64,000 bases of DNA. Origin: Catenulispora acidiphila DSM 44928. GTDB lineage: Bacteria; Actinomycetota; Actinomycetes; Streptomycetales; Catenulisporaceae. The notes beneath the pieces were generated by a model. The model ran no database searches. It was not told the origin of the DNA and worked only from the letters and a program-made list of their open reading frames with translations. Where the stretch lies: assembly GCF_000024025.1 (NCBI RefSeq), contig NC_013131.1, positions 3,844,001 through 3,908,000 of the forward strand, read 5' to 3'. The translations under genes were made by a program, and so were the position numbers. Positions 57,152 to 64,000 of this stretch are shown piece by piece. Every line of letters begins with the position of its first letter. The stretch's first letter is position 1.

Positions 57152-59299
57152 TCAGCCCTGACCGCGCAGCAGCAGCTCCCGCACCGCCTTCTTGTCGATC
57201 TTCCCGATCGACGTCCACGGCAGCGCGTCGACGAACACGATGGATTTCGGCTCGTAGAGCGGGCCGAGTTCCTCCACGGCGCGCTTGCTCAGGTCCGCGG
57301 GGTCGACTGGGGTCTTGCCGTCGATGACGCAGGCTACGTGGACGGCTTCGCCCCAGGCCTCGTCCGGGAGGCCGACGACGGCTGCGGACAGGACGCCGGG
57401 GGTCTTGGTCAGCACGTCTTCCAGCAGGACCGAGAAGACGTTGTCGGAGGTCTGGCCGGTGACGATGACGTCCTTGAGGCGGTCCACCAGGTGCAGGTAG
57501 CCGTCGGGGTCGAAGAAGCCGAGGTCGCCGGTGTGGAGCCAGCCGTCGGCGAGGGCCTGGGCGGTGAGCTCCGGGTCGCCGAGGTACTCGGCCATGACCA
57601 GTGGGCCCTGGACGCAGACCTCGCCGATCTCGCCCTGTGCGACCTCGCGGCCCTGCTCGTCGCGCAGGGAGATCTCCGCGCGGTCGGCCAGGAAGGGCAG
57701 TGGCTTCCCGCAGGAGCCCAGGCGCCCGGGGATCTCGGGGTCGTGGTCCGCGGGCTCCAGGAAGGCGATCACCGGGATCTCGGTGAGGCCGTACGCCTGG
57801 CGCAGCACCGGGCCGAAGCGGTCGAGGGCCTTGCGGATCCGGGCCGGGGTGGTCGGCGCGCCGCCGTAGTGGATGCGGACCAGGTCCGGGAAGCCGTCCT
57901 CGGGGCAGTTCGGGTGGTCCAGGATCTCGCCGAGCATCGGCGGGACGACGCCCAGGCTGGTGACGTGCTCCCGGTGCATGATCGCGATGGCCGTGCCCGC
58001 GTCGAAGGAGTCCATCAGCAGCACCGTGCCGCCGGCCAGCATGGTCAGGATCGCCGCGATGTGGCCGCTGGTGTGGCTGGCCGGGGTGCACACCAGGAAG
58101 CGGTGCGGGATGGGGAGCTCGGCCTTGCGGCGCTCGCTGGCCGGGATCAGCGCGAAGTAGTAGGTGTGCTTGTGCAGGACCAGCTTCGGCCGGCCGGTGG
58201 TGCCGCCGGTGTAGAAGATGGTGGAGATGTCGCCCTGCTGTGCCGGGTCCGCGAGCGGCTCGTCGGGCTGTGCGGCGGCGAGGGCGAGCAGGTCCTCGCC
58301 GAGGCTCCCAGGACCGGCGGTGAGGACCACGCGCGGACCGTGCAGGTCGGCGAGCTGCACGGCGCGCTCGATGCCCGGGTCGATGACGAGCGCGTCGGCC
58401 TCGGCCCGCCGCAGGAACGCGCCCTGCTCCGGGACCGCGGGTTCGGGGGCGACGAACACCAGACGGCAGCCGGCCAGGTGGACCGCCAGCTGGATCAGCA
58501 CCGATTCCGGGCGGCTGCCGACGAACAGCGCCACGGTCTCGCCCTTGCCCAGCCCGCGCAGTCGCAGCGCGGCGGCGATCCGGTGGACCGAGCGCCGGGC
58601 CTCGGCGTAGGAGACGCGCCGGTCGCCGTGGACGAAGGCCTCCCGCTCGGGATGCTCGGCGAAGACCTCGAGGATGCGGTCGACATACGTGCCGGTGAAG
58701 ACCGGGGCGCCTGCCGGGGCGGCGGGAGCGGGGGCAGGGGCGGGGGTCACAACGGCGGCGGACTGGCTGGCGTCCACGGTCTCTCCTTTGGGAGGCTCCG
58801 GTCGGATGAGCAGTTGGGTGGCGGTGGCGGTGACGGCGGGCTTCCCGTGCTGGCTGAGCTGGACGGTGACGACCGCCCGCCGCGAGGAGATCTCGGCGAC
58901 GGTGGCCTCGATCGCCACCGGACCGGGCGCGACCGGCGCCTGGAACGAGGTGTCGAGCTGCACGGTCAGGAAGACCTGCTCGTCCGGCAGCACGGTCATC
59001 ACCGCGAAGCCGGCGTACAGGTCGACCAGGCAGGACAGGTAGCCGCCGAAGACGAACCCGCCGCCGAAGGTGACCTCGGGCCCGACCTCGATCAGGGCAC
59101 TGGCATGTCCCGGCGACCAGGAGTCCAGGCCGGGCAGCGCGAGCCGGGCGACGGCCGCGCGCGGCGGGGCGGTGCCGTCGATGATGGCGTCGAGCAGCCC
59201 GCGGTGGGTGGTCGGCATGCCGGCGGGGGTGACCGGTGGCAGTTCGGTCGGCGACGCGGGCGTGGCAGGCGTCTCAGGCAGGGCAGCGGTGTCAGGCAT
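57152..59299 (-). CDS. Hotdog thioesterase fused to an AMP-dependent acyl ligase
   Basis: 715 aa. ATG 59299 overlaps the MFS stop by 8 bp and follows GGGAG. Residues about 30-165 are a PaaI-type hotdog domain (PGHASALIEVGPEVTFGGGF, GGYLSCLVDLYAGFAVMTVL). After a linker, residues about 195-715 are an ANL-superfamily adenylating enzyme: FYTGGTTGRPKLVLHKHTYY (P-loop near 365), HYGGAPTTPARIRKAL, YGLTEIPV, GWLHTGDLGFFDPDGYLHLV and the C-terminal Lys in SIGKIDKKAVREL. The two activities together would adenylate/thioesterify and hydrolyse an acyl or aryl chain. It is the last visible gene of the ACP operon. Confidence 0.88.
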   Translation of the reverse strand: MPDTAALPETPATPASPTELPPVTPAGMPTTHRGLLDAIIDGTAPPRAAVARLALPGLDSWSPGHASALIEVGPEVTFGGGFVFGGYLSCLVDLYAGFAVMTVLPDEQVFLTVQLDTSFQAPVAPGPVAIEATVAEISSRRAVVTVQLSQHGKPAVTATATQLLIRPEPPKGETVDASQSAAVVTPAPAPAPAAPAGAPVFTGTYVDRILEVFAEHPEREAFVHGDRRVSYAEARRSVHRIAAALRLRGLGKGETVALFVGSRPESVLIQLAVHLAGCRLVFVAPEPAVPEQGAFLRRAEADALVIDPGIERAVQLADLHGPRVVLTAGPGSLGEDLLALAAAQPDEPLADPAQQGDISTIFYTGGTTGRPKLVLHKHTYYFALIPASERRKAELPIPHRFLVCTPASHTSGHIAAILTMLAGGTVLLMDSFDAGTAIAIMHREHVTSLGVVPPMLGEILDHPNCPEDGFPDLVRIHYGGAPTTPARIRKALDRFGPVLRQAYGLTEIPVIAFLEPADHDPEIPGRLGSCGKPLPFLADRAEISLRDEQGREVAQGEIGEVCVQGPLVMAEYLGDPELTAQALADGWLHTGDLGFFDPDGYLHLVDRLKDVIVTGQTSDNVFSVLLEDVLTKTPGVLSAAVVGLPDEAWGEAVHVACVIDGKTPVDPADLSKRAVEELGPLYEPKSIVFVDALPWTSIGKIDKKAVRELLLRGQG

Positions 59300-60833
59300 G
59301 AGCAGCTCCCGGAGTTCCCGGCGCTCCCGCAGCACCCGCCGCGCCGGCCGGCGTCCCCTTGGGCCCGGCAGCCCTTCCGGCACTGCGCACCGTCCTCGGC
59401 AGAACGAGGATCACCAGCAGCGCCGCCAGGAACGAGACCGGGTTGTAGAGCATGGCGTGGACCATCGCCGAGGAGAGCTGTCCGTGGGACGCGTGGTCCG
59501 TGGAGCCTCCGGGCAGCCGCGAGTTGAAGAGCACTCCCATGGCGCTGACCCCCAGCGCACCGCCGGCGATCTGCATCGTCACCAGCAGTCCGGCGGCGGC
59601 GCCGGCGTGCGTGCTGCGGATTCCAGCGAGGACCACCGACAGCAGCGGAGCGAACAGCATCCCGATTCCGGAGCCGAGCACCAGCTGCGACGGGATGGAC
59701 CACAGCGCCAGCGAGGAGTCCGTGACCGCGACCACCGGGATGAACATCGACAGCGCGCCGAAGCAGCACACGATCGCCCCGACCGAGGCGACCCGGCGCC
59801 CGCCCCAGGCGCGGACCAGCCGCCCCGAGGCAGCCGACAGCGCGATCGTGCCGATCCCGACCGGGATCGTGGTCACCGCGGCCCACAGCGTGGAGACGTT
59901 GTACGCGGTCTGGATCAGGGTGAAGTAGTACAGGAAGAAGGACACGACCCCGCTGAACGCCAGCAGGAAGAGCACGACGCCGGTACGGAACGCCCGGTCT
60001 CGCCACAGGTCGGTCGGCAGCAGCGGAGACCCGCCGCGCCGCTCCTCAGCCTGCTGCAGCTTCAGGAACGCCAGGATCAGCACCGGCGAGGCAGCCAGGC
60101 TCAGCCAGCACCACAGCGGCCATCCGTACTGCTCGCCCAGTGACAGCGGCGTCATGAGCGCGACCAACGCGAGGACGACCAGACACGTACCGGGTAGGTC
60201 GAGGCTTTTGGCCTCGGGATTGCGCAGCGAGGGCAGGTAGCGCCGGCCCAGCCAGATCGCCGCCAGCCCGAAGGGCACGTTCACCAGGAAGATCGGCCGC
60301 CATGACAGGCCCATGATGTTCCCGGAGTACAGCAGTCCGGCGAACACCGGCCCGATGACTGTGGCGAGGCTGAGCATCGCGCCCTGCGCGCCGAACGCCG
60401 CGGCGCGCTTCTCGGGCGGCAGCATGATCTGGATGGTCGCCATCACCTGGGGCGAGAGCATCGCGGCGGTCACGCCTTGCAGCGCGCGGAACGCCACCAA
60501 CTGGCCCGGGGAGGTCGCCAGGCCGCAGGCTGCGGAGGTGAGGACGAAGCCGGCGAACGCCCAGGTGAACAGCGCGCGCCGGCCGAAGATGTCGCCGAGC
60601 CGGCCGCCGGTGATCAGCAGCGCGGCGTAGGCGATCTGGTAGGCGGCGACGGTCAGCTCGATATCCCCGGAGCTCGCGTGCAGGCCGCGCTGGATCGGCG
60701 GGGCGGCGACGGCGACGATCGAGATGTCCGCGGAGACGACGAACGTCGCGCTCAGCACCAGCCAGACGGCGCGCCGGGCGGCGCGTTCGCTGAAGGCGGA
60801 GGCCGGATCCGCGACGGCGGCGGAGGTGGTCAT
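59292..60833 (-). CDS. MFS exporter, DHA2 (14-helix) family
   Basis: 513 aa; ATG 60833 overlaps the diiron gene stop (ATGA) and follows AGGAG. Motif A region GGRLGDIFGRRALF, motif C-like GAMLSLATVIGPVFAGLLYS, and about 14 hydrophobic segments fit the EmrB/QacA drug-efflux branch. In this operon it probably exports the product or confers self-resistance. It starts with VVSADISIVAVAAPPIQRGL, which differs from the usual LDxTIVNVALP by Ser-Ala-Asp. Confidence 0.9.
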   Translation of the reverse strand: MTTSAAVADPASAFSERAARRAVWLVLSATFVVSADISIVAVAAPPIQRGLHASSGDIELTVAAYQIAYAALLITGGRLGDIFGRRALFTWAFAGFVLTSAACGLATSPGQLVAFRALQGVTAAMLSPQVMATIQIMLPPEKRAAAFGAQGAMLSLATVIGPVFAGLLYSGNIMGLSWRPIFLVNVPFGLAAIWLGRRYLPSLRNPEAKSLDLPGTCLVVLALVALMTPLSLGEQYGWPLWCWLSLAASPVLILAFLKLQQAEERRGGSPLLPTDLWRDRAFRTGVVLFLLAFSGVVSFFLYYFTLIQTAYNVSTLWAAVTTIPVGIGTIALSAASGRLVRAWGGRRVASVGAIVCCFGALSMFIPVVAVTDSSLALWSIPSQLVLGSGIGMLFAPLLSVVLAGIRSTHAGAAAGLLVTMQIAGGALGVSAMGVLFNSRLPGGSTDHASHGQLSSAMVHAMLYNPVSFLAALLVILVLPRTVRSAGRAAGPKGTPAGAAGAAGAPGTPGAAHA

Positions 60834-62122
60834 CTTCTGGGCTCCTGATCGGATGGGTCTTCGCGGGTCACGCGGGTCACGCGGTTCGGGCGGTTGGTAC
60901 GGCTCGTGCGGCGCTCGCGGGTTTCGCGGACGTTCTGTGCTCGGGCGGCCGGATCGGTCGCACCGGCGGTTCCGGCTCCTTCGGCTCCCTCGCCCTCAGC
61001 GGCTCCAGCGGCCTCAGCGCCCTCAGCGGCTTCCGCGGCGGCGCCGAGTTCGGCGATCTGCTCGATCTCCGCCTGGCGCGCGGCGCGCTCGCTGCGGTCC
61101 AGCTCCTCGGCGGCGGCGTCGAGGGCGTCCAGGGAGTCGGCGGGGGATTCGTCGAGCTCTGCGAAGCCCAGGACGCCCATCTTCTCCAGCGCGTCCCGCA
61201 CCGCCGGGCCGAACAGCCCGATGTCGCGCAGCGCCGGCACGATCCGCATGAACAGCCGGCGCCGGTACTGGCGCAGCGCGGGAGAGGTGCGGGCGATCGC
61301 GATGCATTCCTGGGCGCCGTAGTCGAGGGTGTTCCAGATCGCCTCGCCGACGAAGCCCTCGCGCAGCGACCAGCAGGACTCGACCACGAAATCCTCCCGC
61401 TCCCGCAGTTCGGCGGAGGTCAGGTCGCGGTAGGTGCGGCGCAGCATGATCCGGCCGAAGGCGACGTGCCGGGCCTCGTCCTGCATCACGTAGGTGGTCA
61501 GGGACCTGATCAGCGGCTCCGTGGTGCGGTCCCGCTGCACGGTCAGGGTCGCCAGCGCCAGGTTCTCCAGCACGACCTGTACGCCGAGGGCGCAGAAGTC
61601 CCAGCGCGCGTCCTGCACCACGTTCTCGAACAGCGAGGCCAGCGAGCCGGTCAGCCCGTAGCGCAGACCGATCTTCTCGGTCAGCAGGCGGTTGATCACC
61701 TCGGTGTGCCGCGCCTCGTCCATGATCTGGGTGGCGGCGAACAGCTTCGCGTCCGCCTCCGGCGCGGTCTGCGCGATCTTGCTGACCGCGACCAGGCTGA
61801 ACTGCTCGCCGTGCAGCAGCTGGGAGCTGGCCCAGGCCGCGGCGTGCCGGCGCAGCACGCTGTGTTCGGCCGTCGGCAGCTTGTCCCACAGGTCCGAGCC
61901 GGCGATCCAGACGAAGCTGTCGGGCATGCCCAGCGGGTTGTCCGGATCGACAGGCCGGCTCCAGTCCAGCCGGGAGTCGGAGTTCCACTGGCGCTGCTTG
62001 CCCAGCGCGTAGAGCCGCAGCAGCTGCTGGTCGTGGGTGTCGTAGTCGGCGGCCAGCACGGCGGTGCCGCCGAGCGGGGCGGTCCAGTCGGTGTCGGCCG
62101 GGGTCGGGGTGGTCACGGTCAT
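60830..62122 (-). CDS. Ferritin-like non-heme diiron oxygenase/desaturase
   Basis: 430 aa; ATG 62122 overlaps the ligase stop by one base (TGATG). Two iron-binding helices carry QIMDEARHTEVINRL (near 131) and YVMQDEARHVAFGRIML (near 214), each with the ExxH-type motif; further ligands are likely in LLHGEQFSLVAV and QVVLENLALATL. This is a soluble diiron fold related to AurF-type N-oxygenases and acyl-ACP desaturases. It probably hydroxylates, N-oxidises or desaturates an acyl/aminoacyl group held on the adjacent ACP. The C-terminal 90 residues are an acidic Ala/Glu/Gly tail ending in an Arg-rich patch, unlike the families. Confidence 0.8.
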   Translation of the reverse strand: MTVTTPTPADTDWTAPLGGTAVLAADYDTHDQQLLRLYALGKQRQWNSDSRLDWSRPVDPDNPLGMPDSFVWIAGSDLWDKLPTAEHSVLRRHAAAWASSQLLHGEQFSLVAVSKIAQTAPEADAKLFAATQIMDEARHTEVINRLLTEKIGLRYGLTGSLASLFENVVQDARWDFCALGVQVVLENLALATLTVQRDRTTEPLIRSLTTYVMQDEARHVAFGRIMLRRTYRDLTSAELREREDFVVESCWSLREGFVGEAIWNTLDYGAQECIAIARTSPALRQYRRRLFMRIVPALRDIGLFGPAVRDALEKMGVLGFAELDESPADSLDALDAAAEELDRSERAARQAEIEQIAELGAAAEAAEGAEAAGAAEGEGAEGAGTAGATDPAARAQNVRETRERRTSRTNRPNRVTRVTREDPSDQEPRR

Positions 62123-63675
62123 CAGGAGCCTGCTGTCTGGGTCGGCGCGGTGTCCCGGTCGGTCGGTGCCGACAGGTCCTCGGCGTGCTGGCGCAGCCGC
62201 CCGCGCAGGATCTTCCCGGCGGGGCTGCGGGCGATGGCGTCCACCGCCACGAAGCGCACCGGCCGCTTGTAGCTGGCCAGCCGCGCGACGCAGAGCGCGA
62301 GCAGCGCGCGCTCGTCGAAGACGCCCGGCGCGGCGGGCTGGACGAAGGCGAACGGCGCCTGCCCCCACACCGCCGAGGGCACCGGCACCACCGCGGCGTC
62401 GGCCACCTGCGCACTGCTGCGCAGCACCTCCTCGATCTCGGCGGGGTAGACATTCTGTCCGCCGCGCAGGATCAGGTCGTTGCGTCGGTCCACCAGCCAG
62501 ATCAGCCCCGCGGCGTCCCGGCAGCCCAGGTCGTGCGTGCGCAGCCAGCCCTCGTGCACGACCGCGGCGGTGGCGTGCGGGTCGCGCCAGTACTCGAGCA
62601 TCAAGCCGTCGCCGGCGAGCCACAGCTCACCGATCTCGCCGGGCTCGGCCTGGCTCCCGTCCTCCCGGGCGATCCGCGCGCTGACGCCGAGCATCGGCAG
62701 CCCGGCGCACGTGGCTCCGGGCGCCGGTGCCGGACCGGGCTGGTCGGCGGGCTCCAGCACCAGGCTCGGGCCGCCGCCCTCGGTGATGCCGTAGACGGTC
62801 ATCAGGCCGGCGCCGAGCGCGGTCGTGGCCTGCTCGGCCAGCTCCGCGGGCATCGGCGCGGCCGCGTGCACGACGAGTTCCAACGCGGTCAGGTCGGCGG
62901 TGGCCAGCCCTCGGGCTTCCAGGAGCAGCCGCACCATGGACGGTACGACGAACACGTGCTGAACCCGCCACTGCTCCAGCGCGCTCAGACAGCCCTGCGG
63001 CGTGAAGTCGTCCAGCACGCACAAGGTGGAGCCCGCCCCGAGGTAAGCCAGGGCATTGACGACGCTGCCGTGGAACAGCGGGCACGCGTCGAGGAACACG
63101 GTGTCCGGACCGCAGTCGACCTCGGCGAGCCAAGACAGAGCCTTGAGTTGCACCGAGCGCTGGTCGACCACGACGCCCTTGGGACGGCCGGTGGTCGCCG
63201 ACGTGTGCATGATCGCGAACGGCTCGGTCAGCGTGGCCGCCCGCGGCAGCGGGGGAGCGGGCTGCGCCGAGGCGGCCTCGACGGCGGCAAACTGCGCGAC
63301 CTGTTCGATCGCCACGGTCTTCAGACCCGGGTGCTCGGCAGCCAGCCGAGTACGCCCCGCCTCATCGGCTATCGCCAACGCCGGCTCGACACCCTCGAAA
63401 ATCCCGGCCAGTTCCGGAGCCGTCAACGCCGGATTCACTGGTGTGGCAACCATTCCGGCCGCCGCACAGGCGAGATAGGCCTCGATCATCTCCAGCCGGT
63501 TACCGCTGAGCACGACGACCCGGCTGCCGAGCGGCACGCTGCGGGACAGTTCCCGGGCGAACGCGCCTACCTCGAAGTACAGGGCGTCCCAGGTGAGGTC
63601 GCGCCGACGATCGCGCAAAGCGACGCCGTCGGGGTACCGGACGCGGTTGCGTTCGAGCACATCGGAAAGCCACAT
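62122..63675 (-). CDS. AMP-dependent acyl/aryl ligase (ANL superfamily)
   Basis: 517 aa; ATG 63675 is 1 nt from the ACP stop. P-loop MHTSATTGRPKGVVVDQRSV (near 158), YGITEGGGPSLVLEP, GWLRTHDLGCRDAAGLIWLV (HD in place of the usual GD), RGGQNVYPAEIEEVL and the catalytic Lys in SPAGKILRGRL. It should activate a carboxylic acid as the adenylate and load it on the ACP encoded immediately upstream. The GGGP pocket does not allow a substrate to be named. Confidence 0.9.
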   Translation of the reverse strand: MWLSDVLERNRVRYPDGVALRDRRRDLTWDALYFEVGAFARELSRSVPLGSRVVVLSGNRLEMIEAYLACAAAGMVATPVNPALTAPELAGIFEGVEPALAIADEAGRTRLAAEHPGLKTVAIEQVAQFAAVEAASAQPAPPLPRAATLTEPFAIMHTSATTGRPKGVVVDQRSVQLKALSWLAEVDCGPDTVFLDACPLFHGSVVNALAYLGAGSTLCVLDDFTPQGCLSALEQWRVQHVFVVPSMVRLLLEARGLATADLTALELVVHAAAPMPAELAEQATTALGAGLMTVYGITEGGGPSLVLEPADQPGPAPAPGATCAGLPMLGVSARIAREDGSQAEPGEIGELWLAGDGLMLEYWRDPHATAAVVHEGWLRTHDLGCRDAAGLIWLVDRRNDLILRGGQNVYPAEIEEVLRSSAQVADAAVVPVPSAVWGQAPFAFVQPAAPGVFDERALLALCVARLASYKRPVRFVAVDAIARSPAGKILRGRLRQHAEDLSAPTDRDTAPTQTAGS

Positions 63676-63676
63676 A

Positions 63677-63985
63677 TCAGGCCTCTGTTTCCCGTGACGG
63701 CTGCGGACCGGCTGCCGCCGCGACGCGCGCGTCAGCATCCTGCGACTGCCGCATCTGCATCAACAGATCGGCGACGGAGCGCACCGACGTGATCCGGCTC
63801 AGCTCGACATCGCTGAGCGGCCGGTCCAACCGCCGCTCGCAGCCGAGCGCGACCCGGATGATCTCCCCGGAGTTGACCCCGGCGTTGACCAGGTCCTCCT
63901 CGTCGGTGATCTGGTCGAGCAGCGCCGGATAGTCCAGGTTCTCACGCACGATCTCGCGTGCCGTCGCCATCAAAGCCGCATCCAT
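63677..63985 (-). CDS. Acyl/peptidyl carrier protein of the second operon
   Basis: 102 aa; ATG 63985 follows GGGAG. The phosphopantetheine Ser is in EEDLVNAGVNSGEIIRVALG and the helices around it (AREIVRENLDYPALLDQI, LSRITSVRSVADLLMQM) have carrier-protein spacing. Start of the visible operon: carrier, ligase, diiron enzyme, exporter, thioesterase-ligase. A PPTase is not encoded here; that of the synthase at 10693 or another must serve. Other operon genes may lie beyond 64000. Confidence 0.85.
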   Translation of the reverse strand: MDAALMATAREIVRENLDYPALLDQITDEEDLVNAGVNSGEIIRVALGCERRLDRPLSDVELSRITSVRSVADLLMQMRQSQDADARVAAAAGPQPSRETEA

Positions 63986-64000
63986 CAGGACTCCCAGGGG

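Overview
The window is high-GC DNA from an actinomycete-type bacterium. The evidence is about 70% GC, GTG/TTG starts, very tight ATGA/GTGA gene overlaps, a WhiB protein, a mycothione reductase, a DipZ-like CcdA/thioredoxin fusion, calerythrin-like EF-hand and PRC-barrel/DUF2382 stress proteins, and many secreted discoidin-module glycosidases. The order or genus cannot be fixed from sequence alone; a mycelial soil actinobacterium (Streptomyces/Catenulispora-like) would fit. No rRNA, tRNA or CRISPR array was seen.

Layout. 1-0.2 kb: the start of a leftward gene resembling an anti-sigma ATP-binding protein. 0.5-4.7 kb: two secreted carbohydrate enzymes (GH28-like, and a discoidin/FN3/sugar-dehydrogenase-like protein), closed by a strong terminator. 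4.8-7.8 kb: stress, small secreted and serine-hydrolase genes. 7.8-22.0 kb (leftward): a five-gene, translationally coupled biosynthetic operon. It encodes a 2289-aa synthase (two nitronate-monooxygenase/PfaD-like flavin domains, KS, AT, ACP, KR), a 1480-aa synthase (KS, degenerate AT, double-hotdog DH, Sfp-type PPTase), a free ACP, an alpha/beta hydrolase and a glycosyltransferase with a repeat-rich N-terminus. A methyltransferase is divergent from it. The architecture is that of a polyunsaturated-fatty-acid-synthase-like 'secondary lipid' or polyketide system, probably making a glycosylated lipid.

22.1-40 kb: a stress/regulation region with an EF-hand protein, PadR regulator, siderophore-interacting protein, WhiB, nucleoside deaminase, PRC-barrel protein, large-subunit catalase, membrane proteins, a histidine kinase overlapping a receiver-SpoIIE phosphatase, a divergent single-domain response regulator, mycothione reductase, a 23-aa membrane peptide, and a lipid-kinase-like protein overlapping a PAP2 phosphatase. 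40-47.9 kb: a LacI repressor and two secreted multi-discoidin enzymes (beta-helix and GH3). All three genes carry the same GAGAGCGCTCTC operator, so they look like one polysaccharide-utilisation regulon. 48.2-49.8 kb: an IS110-family element with a perfect 80-bp tandem duplication at its 3' end. 50-57 kb: a giant helical-repeat-like protein, DipZ, a hydrolase and a small secreted protein.

57.1-64.0 kb (leftward): a second coupled operon of ACP, AMP-ligase, ferritin-like diiron enzyme, MFS exporter and a thioesterase/AMP-ligase fusion. It reads as a small carrier-protein-based natural-product pathway and may continue beyond the right edge.

The two biosynthetic operons are the best candidates for undescribed systems. 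Domain boundaries are estimated by eye and no database search was possible.
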